A stretch of 11,007 nucleotides of DNA from an uncultured Flavobacteriia bacterium (GTDB lineage: Bacteria; Bacteroidota; Bacteroidia; Flavobacteriales; Flavobacteriaceae), in NCBI GenBank assembly GCA_946482495.1, contig CAMLRV010000056.1, forward strand, positions 1 through 11,007, given 5' to 3'. Made by a program: the position numbers and the translations under genes. The notes under the pieces were generated by a model. The model did not search any database. It was not told the origin of the DNA and was given only the letters and a program-made list of their open reading frames with translations. Below are positions 6,382 to 11,007 of this stretch, in pieces (position 1 is the first letter of the stretch; the number at the start of each line of letters is the position of its first letter).

Positions 6382-7635
6382 TTAATCTATAAGTGATTTG
6401 ACGTGTCGCGCCACAATTCCGAAATTATAACCTTGTGTGAAATTATATCCCGAAAAGTTAACCGCAATTAATTGTCCGCAACTGTTAAATATAGGTGAAC
6501 CGCTGGCTCCATGTGTGGAAGTGGTACTATATTGTATTTTGGTACCATCTGATTCTTTACTAATTTTTCCATCATAAATTTGAACTCTCACATCACCTGC
6601 CTTTGATTTGGCTAGTTCCATTCCCATTGGATAACCAACTAGAATTGCTTCAGAACCTGGTTTTAATTGTACATCATTATCAATGGCTTGTTCTAAATCA
6701 ACAATATTCGTTACGCCTTCAGGTAATTCTTCTGTTTCTAATTGTAATATGGCTAAATCAATATCCATTCCTTCTGCCATTTCTAAAACTTTACATTTTA
6801 ACCATTTCGAATTAGAACCATGTAAAGCGATTCTAGAATCAACAAGTCTGTAGGTGATTTTTATAGAGTCAGTTGATATTTTAGCTTCATCTTCAATCTC
6901 TTCTTCATAATAATTTGCTTCATAACTTGGTTCTTCTGCATCATCTTCTATAAATGATTTATAACCATTTTCTGTTGTTGAATCAGTAACAGCTGCTGCT
7001 GTTGCTGTAGATGATGAATCTTCTACTGCTATTGCTTCTGCGACTGCAACTTGAGTTTCATCTTCAGCAACTTTTTTTCCAGCTAAACGTTGTTCTAAAG
7101 TATGTCTGTATTTTCTTGGATCTGTAGAAGCTGGAATGTTATTTGCGATTAATGCTTTAATTTCTTCTATTTCGTAGTCGATATATTCTTCTTCCACATC
7201 GTCACTTTTGGAATACATTTCTCTAAAAATCCATGGTTCAATTACATGATGATTAGTTACAATATGACCTTCTTCCGAAACGAAAAACCCAGTACCAGTT
7301 ACTTCACTTTTAAATTGAGAATATGGATTATCTTTACTATCGTTTAATAATAATTCAGGATTAATAATGAACGGTTCTTGTCCGTTAATAGAAATTTCAT
7401 AGGTATAAGTGTTTTTTACCAATACGACTGATTTTTTATAGTAGTCATAAATTTGCGTTTCGTCTTTTAAACAAAAAGGTTCTTTTTTATTGAATTTTAT
7501 CCAAATGAATGAAAGAGAAGTTAAAATAACTAAACTGATTAAAGAGATAATAATGATTTTCTTTTTATTATTTGGTTTAGTTTCTGTAGAAAGTGTTTTT
7601 GTAACAGGAGTTTCAGATAAGTTGTTAATTTCCAT
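6382..7635 (-). CDS. Membrane-anchored trypsin-like serine protease with long acidic insertion
   Basis: A 417-residue protein. Residues 1-26 are a polar N-terminus ending in NNKKK, residues 27-46 one hydrophobic membrane segment, and the rest is predicted periplasmic. The chymotrypsin/HtrA-like triad is recognisable: His130 in GHIVTNHHVI, Asp293 in MDIDLAIL, and Ser378 in THGASGSPIF, with GTGFFVSEEG (114-123) and YPMGMELAKS (335-344) as supporting motifs. No PDZ domain follows, as the protein ends soon after the last strand (FGIVARHVKSLID), so it is not a standard HtrA/DegP. His and Asp are about 163 residues apart because of an inserted charged, low-complexity segment (about 140-255) with Glu/Asp runs and an Ala/Thr/Ser stretch (209-222). 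The active-site sequence is GASGSP instead of the usual GNSGGP, but the Ser and preceding Gly are kept. Role is probably envelope proteolysis; substrates are unknown. It has its own strong promoter. Confidence 0.85.
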   Translation of the reverse strand: MEINNLSETPVTKTLSTETKPNNKKKIIIISLISLVILTSLSFIWIKFNKKEPFCLKDETQIYDYYKKSVVLVKNTYTYEISINGQEPFIINPELLLNDSKDNPYSQFKSEVTGTGFFVSEEGHIVTNHHVIEPWIFREMYSKSDDVEEEYIDYEIEEIKALIANNIPASTDPRKYRHTLEQRLAGKKVAEDETQVAVAEAIAVEDSSSTATAAAVTDSTTENGYKSFIEDDAEEPSYEANYYEEEIEDEAKISTDSIKITYRLVDSRIALHGSNSKWLKCKVLEMAEGMDIDLAILQLETEELPEGVTNIVDLEQAIDNDVQLKPGSEAILVGYPMGMELAKSKAGDVRVQIYDGKISKESDGTKIQYSTTSTHGASGSPIFNSCGQLIAVNFSGYNFTQGYNFGIVARHVKSLID

Positions 7636-7657
7636 TATTTTTTAATAGTAAGTCACA

Positions 7658-7688
7658 CAAATGTAAGTAAAATCTTTAAAAATACAAA
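7658..7688 (-). promoter_or_regulatory. Promoter of the trypsin-like protease gene
   Basis: On the minus strand TACATTTG (7665-7658) is a perfect -7 TAnnTTTG, and TTTG (7688-7685) is a perfect -33, with 19-base spacing. This is the best-formed promoter in the window. Predicted start is near 7652, giving a leader of about 17 bases to ATG 7635. Confidence 0.75.
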
Positions 7689-7705
7689 TCAAATAATGTG
7701 CCACT

Positions 7706-7741
7706 TAATAAAAAAAGCGCTCAGAATTTCTGAACGCTTTT
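7706..7741 (-). terminator. Intrinsic terminator of the outer-membrane receptor gene
   Basis: Inverted repeat 7713-7724 with 7730-7741: stem AAAAGCG/CGCTTTT plus TCAG/CTGA, one C-A mismatch, and loop AATTT. Read on the minus strand it is followed by a T-rich run (7716 down to about 7706). It lies about 50 bases after the stop at 7793 and ahead of the protease promoter, insulating the two minus-strand genes. Confidence 0.75.
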
Positions 7742-7792
7742 AAATTTATTTTCAAATAACGAAAGTTTAATTTTCAACTTGGAACGATGAAA

Positions 7793-10195
7793 TTAGAACA
7801 TTCCGCCACCACCTTGAGTTTCTTGTTTGTCTCTTTGTTTTCTTTGTAACTCTCTGTTTTTACCACCACCAAAGTTGTAGTTTAATCCTAAGTAGAAAGT
7901 TCTACTTTCCCAGTGGAATTCGCCCACACTTCTGTAAGGAATATTTCCTTCAAATCCGAAATGCATCGTGTTGAAAACGTCGTTTAATCTTGCTGATAAA
8001 GTTCCTTTTCCTTTGAAAACAGTATAGTTTGCTCCAAAATCCATTTTGTACATTGGTTTTCTTTCAAATTGAAGACTTAAATCTCTTCCTCTATACATTC
8101 CAAATAAATTGAATTTTAATTTTTTAGTAGCAGTAATGGTATTGTTTAATCTAGCATTAAAAGTAGCCACATCCACTTCTCCGTTTTCCATTATTCCTGT
8201 GTCTAAGTTAGCAACTGTTCCTCTAACTGTTTTGAAATACACGTCAGCACTTGCATTTGTTGACCACCATTTTGTTAATTTCAAATTAGCGTTAACTTCA
8301 GCACCAATTTGATTATTATCTTTAAAGTTATCAAAAGACAAAATATAGAAGTTAGTATCATTTGGATCATTGTAAATTACTCTTGTAATTTCATCGTCAA
8401 TTAATCTATAAAACACTGCAGAAGTAATTGAACCAATTTTCATGATTTTTGTATAATTCACTTCAAATGAGTTTGTAAATTGAGGTTCAAGTGCAGGATT
8501 TCCTCTCGATTCCATATTTACAGTTCTCCATTCTCTAATTGGATTAATTTGACCGTTACTAGGTCTGTCTACACGTCTAGTATAATTCACATTAAACGTA
8601 TTACTGTCATCCATTTTATATGATAAATAAGCAGATGGATAAACTGTGAAAATTTCATCTGTAATTATTTCATTAGAGTTTTTTGTTGGGTCTGGATCAG
8701 TTGAAACTTTTGATGGATGCGCAAATAGGTTATATAATTCTGCTCTTGCACCAACTTGTGCGCTAAATTTTCCGTAAGTTTTACTATAATTAGCATACAT
8801 AGCATGAATATTTCTGTTGTAATCAAACTGATTTACAATTGTTTCAGATGGTTGAAAATTATTAAAAGTATTTTCTCCAGCTTGTAATCTTGATTCGTAA
8901 CCTAATTCTAATTTTGCTTTTTCCGAAAGTGGATTTACATAATCAATATTAAATTGCGAATACGTTGATTTACCACTAATATCATTTAAACTTGGTATTC
9001 CATTGGATAAGAAGTGAGATAAATCTTCATTATCAGTAATCGAAGTGTTCATCTGAAATTCAATAGTTTCTCCTTTTTTCTTGAAATTATGCTTAAAGTT
9101 TAAATCGTAGGTTTGTGTCGTGTTTCCACTATTATTCCAGTTTTCTTGAACAGCATCAGCTAAAGTTTCATAATCTGAAACGGTTCTTGATATTCCTTTT
9201 CCATCGAAGAAATTCCAATTCGTAAAGAAAGATAATGTGTTGTTGTCGTTGATGTAATAATCAGCTCCTAATTTCAATAAATGAGAAGTGTTTACATTTG
9301 AAAATCTAAAATCTTGGAAGTTTTCATACCCAACTCTGTCGCTGTCCACAAAACCAAAGTTTCTGTTCTTTCCATGATTGAAACCATAATTAGTATAGAA
9401 ATTTACTTTTCCAACTTTGTAATTTAAATTTAAAGATTGGTTCGTTTTTGGAGTTACACCAAAAGTTACACCACTTGTTATACTTCCATTAAAACCTGTT
9501 TGTGTGTTTTTGTTTAAAATAATATTGATGATTCCACTATTTCCTTCTGGATTGTATTTTGATGAAGGATTTGTAATTAATTCTACTTGCTTAATTGATG
9601 CAGAAGGAATTTGTTGTAATAATTGAGTAGCATCAATGTTTGTTGGCTTTCCGTCCACTAATACACGAACATTTGAATTTCCTCTTAAGCTTAATTCTTT
9701 TGTTTGTGGATCAATACTTACAGTTGGAATATTGTTGAAAATTTCAGAAGCTGTTGCCCCAGAAGCAATTAAATCTTTCCCAATTGTAACTACCTTTCTG
9801 TCTGCTTTTTGCTCAATAGTTGAACGTTCTTTTACAATAGAAACAGTTTCAATCATTTTTGAATCCGTTTCTAAAGCAATATTTCCTAAATTAATTTCTT
9901 TATTTTCTTCAGATAAATTAATTGGTCTTGAAGCATCACTATACCCTACGAAGTCCACTTTTAAAGTTAAACTTTTTAATTCTAAGTTTTTAATTTCGAA
10001 ACTTCCATCTTCTTTTGTGGAAACTGCAGCTACAGGTTTTGTGCCATCTAAAACACTAACTGTTGAAAAACCAATAGGTTCATTAGTTTTTTTATCTATA
10101 ATTTTTCCAGAAACAACTCCTGGTCTTGATTCTTGCGCCATTAAATTGGTGCTATAAATAAGCAAAAAGGCGATTAAAAATTTAATTGATTTCAT
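7793..10195 (-). CDS. TonB-dependent-receptor-like outer-membrane beta-barrel protein
   Basis: An 800-residue protein counted from ATG 10195. Residues 1-20 are a signal peptide (KSIKFLIAFLLIYSTNLMA, then Gln). Residues about 25-108 are a carboxypeptidase-regulatory-like beta-sandwich (VVSGKIIDKKTNEPIGFSTV, GSFEIKNL). Residues about 114-120 (MIETVSI) could act as the TonB box. Residues about 130-230 are the plug, with LRGNSNVRVLVDGKP and ITNPSSKYNPEGNSGIINI, and the rest is a large barrel of the PF14905 (OMP_b-brl_3) type. The C-terminus has a last strand (YLGLNYNFGGG) and then a Gln/Arg-rich tail ending GGGGMF, seen in many Bacteroidota proteins of this type. Such proteins import or bind large or scarce ligands using TonB energy, but the ligand is not predictable and no SusD partner is present. 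An in-frame ATG at 10243 would add 16 residues upstream of the predicted promoter, so it is rejected. Confidence 0.9.
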   Translation of the reverse strand: MKSIKFLIAFLLIYSTNLMAQESRPGVVSGKIIDKKTNEPIGFSTVSVLDGTKPVAAVSTKEDGSFEIKNLELKSLTLKVDFVGYSDASRPINLSEENKEINLGNIALETDSKMIETVSIVKERSTIEQKADRKVVTIGKDLIASGATASEIFNNIPTVSIDPQTKELSLRGNSNVRVLVDGKPTNIDATQLLQQIPSASIKQVELITNPSSKYNPEGNSGIINIILNKNTQTGFNGSITSGVTFGVTPKTNQSLNLNYKVGKVNFYTNYGFNHGKNRNFGFVDSDRVGYENFQDFRFSNVNTSHLLKLGADYYINDNNTLSFFTNWNFFDGKGISRTVSDYETLADAVQENWNNSGNTTQTYDLNFKHNFKKKGETIEFQMNTSITDNEDLSHFLSNGIPSLNDISGKSTYSQFNIDYVNPLSEKAKLELGYESRLQAGENTFNNFQPSETIVNQFDYNRNIHAMYANYSKTYGKFSAQVGARAELYNLFAHPSKVSTDPDPTKNSNEIITDEIFTVYPSAYLSYKMDDSNTFNVNYTRRVDRPSNGQINPIREWRTVNMESRGNPALEPQFTNSFEVNYTKIMKIGSITSAVFYRLIDDEITRVIYNDPNDTNFYILSFDNFKDNNQIGAEVNANLKLTKWWSTNASADVYFKTVRGTVANLDTGIMENGEVDVATFNARLNNTITATKKLKFNLFGMYRGRDLSLQFERKPMYKMDFGANYTVFKGKGTLSARLNDVFNTMHFGFEGNIPYRSVGEFHWESRTFYLGLNYNFGGGKNRELQRKQRDKQETQGGGGMF

Positions 10196-10215
10196 GTGAT
10201 TTTTTAAATAATGTG

Positions 10216-10247
10216 CAAAGGTAATTTTCAAATTTGAAATCACACAA
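10216..10247 (-). promoter_or_regulatory. Promoter of the outer-membrane receptor gene
   Basis: On the minus strand TACCTTTG (10223-10216) is a perfect TAnnTTTG -7, and TTG (10247-10245) is a -33 with 21-base spacing. Predicted start is near 10210. This excludes the upstream in-frame ATG at 10243 and fixes the start codon at 10195, right at the signal peptide. Confidence 0.65.
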
Positions 10248-10344
10248 TGCCGATTGTTAATTGTTTCTTAATTGATTGATGTGATAGTTTGACTCAAAAG
10301 TTTAAATTTTGTTACAAATCCACTTTTCAATTCGTTAAAAATCC

Positions 10345-10352
10345 TATCTTTG
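10345..10352 (+). promoter_or_regulatory. -7 element of the argS promoter
   Basis: TATCTTTG at 10345-10352 is a perfect TAnnTTTG match, 21 bases before the ATG at 10374. The -33 region (TTTC at 10325-10328) is weak. The predicted transcript starts near 10358 with an A-rich leader lacking a Shine-Dalgarno sequence. Confidence 0.6.
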
Positions 10353-10373
10353 CACGCTATTAAAAAAACGATT

Positions 10374-11007
10374 ATGTCTTTACAAGAAATTCTTTCCGCA
10401 CCTATACAAAATGCCGTTGAAAAACTGTTTCAAATCACTATTGAAAGAGTAGAATTTCAATCAACAAAAAAAGATTTTGAAGGTGATATTACTATGGTTG
10501 TTTTTCCATTAGTAAAACAAATCAAAGGCAATCCTGTAGAAATAGGTACAAAAATCGGTGAATATTTAGTAGAAAATGTAGCTGAAGTGTCTAAATTTAA
10601 TGTAGTTGCAGGGTTTTTAAACTTAGTAATCTCAGATAAATACTATTTAGAATACTTCAATAACATAAAAGATAATACCACTTTCGGGTTTGTGACTCCA
10701 ACTCCAGGTGAAAAAGCTATTATGGTAGAATATTCTTCACCAAATACTAACAAACCCTTGCATTTAGGGCATATTAGAAATAATTTATTGGGATATTCGG
10801 TTGCTGAAATTGTTAAAGCTTCAGGAAAAAAAGTATATAAAACGCAAATTATCAACGATCGTGGAATTCATATTTGTAAATCGATGTTGGCTTGGCAAAA
10901 ATTCGGAAAAGGACAAACTCCAGAATCAACAGGTTTAAAAGGCGATAAGTTAGTTGGTAATTTTTATGTAGAATTTGATAAAGCGTATAAATCAGAAATT
11001 AATGCTC
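10374..11007 (+). CDS. argS: Arginyl-tRNA synthetase (5' part, runs off the window)
   Basis: The first 211 codons of a class I aminoacyl-tRNA synthetase that charges tRNA-Arg in the cytoplasm; the full enzyme is usually near 590 residues, so roughly the last two thirds lie beyond 11007. Residues about 1-90 form the ArgS-specific N-terminal domain that contacts the tRNA D-loop, with KDFEGDITMVVFPL and VVAGFLNLVIS. The catalytic Rossmann fold starts near 115 with VEYSSPNTNKPLHLGHIRNN, in which HLGH (130-133) is the HIGH signature, and continues with TQIINDRGIHICKSM (157-171). The SSPNxxKPLHLGHxR pattern is diagnostic for ArgS. It is divergent from the receptor gene across a 178-base intergenic region and has its own -7 element. 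Confidence 0.97.
   Translation, partial: MSLQEILSAPIQNAVEKLFQITIERVEFQSTKKDFEGDITMVVFPLVKQIKGNPVEIGTKIGEYLVENVAEVSKFNVVAGFLNLVISDKYYLEYFNNIKDNTTFGFVTPTPGEKAIMVEYSSPNTNKPLHLGHIRNNLLGYSVAEIVKASGKKVYKTQIINDRGIHICKSMLAWQKFGKGQTPESTGLKGDKLVGNFYVEFDKAYKSEINA

Noticed and set aside
9636..10157. Plus-strand open frame of 173 codons within the receptor gene
   Set aside because: It is antisense to the conserved plug and regulatory domains of a clear outer-membrane protein, with no recognisable domain or promoter.
10196..10243. In-frame ATG adding 16 residues before the receptor signal peptide
   Set aside because: It would bury the signal peptide and lies upstream of the predicted transcription start.
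10248..10340. AT-rich intergenic stretch between receptor and argS promoters, checked for operators, small RNA or attachment site
   Set aside because: Apart from short TTAATTG/TTGATTG similarities expected in AT-rich DNA, I saw no inverted repeat, tRNA-like fold or terminator.

Overview
The window looks like a chromosomal segment of a member of the Bacteroidota, most likely a Flavobacterium-type organism (Flavobacteriaceae). The DNA is strongly AT-rich. Start codons lack Shine-Dalgarno sequences and sit behind A-rich leaders. Several intergenic regions carry the Bacteroidota promoter -7 element TAnnTTTG, and the protein set is typical of the group: an OmpA C-terminal domain, a PF14905-type TonB-dependent outer-membrane protein ending in GGGGMF, and an S9D glutamyl-endopeptidase-like protein. 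The genus is inferred from style and not proven.

Layout, left to right. (1) 1-201: 3' end of an OmpA-family gene (+). It converges through a bidirectional terminator on a small outer-membrane barrel gene (270-860, -). (2) 921-1847: a solitary ABC-transporter ATPase (+), converging through a second bidirectional terminator on a large secreted S9 serine peptidase (1876-4293, -). (3) 4441-4764: a small protein of two tandem YegP/DUF1508 repeats (+), with its own terminator. (4) 4891-6345: a promoter-led two-gene operon of a FabH-type ketoacyl-ACP synthase III and a DinB-fold protein joined stop-to-start, converging through a third bidirectional terminator on a membrane-anchored trypsin-like protease (6382-7635, -). 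(5) 7793-10195: a TonB-dependent-receptor-like outer-membrane protein (-). (6) 10374-11007: the 5' part of argS (+), divergent from the receptor gene.

Functionally this is a mix of cell-envelope genes (OmpA, barrel, TonB-type receptor, exported peptidase, anchored protease) and housekeeping or metabolic genes (argS, KAS III, ABC ATPase). Apart from the KAS III/DinB pair, each gene appears to be its own transcription unit. I saw no insertion sequences, phage genes, CRISPR arrays, tRNAs or rRNAs, and no intergenic gap longer than about 180 bases.

I do not see a clear undescribed multi-gene system. The points most worth a second look are the long acidic insertion inside the trypsin-like protease, the KAS III paralogue translationally coupled to a DinB-fold protein, the ABC ATPase with no permease beside it, and the repeated use of stop-codon-overlapping bidirectional terminators.
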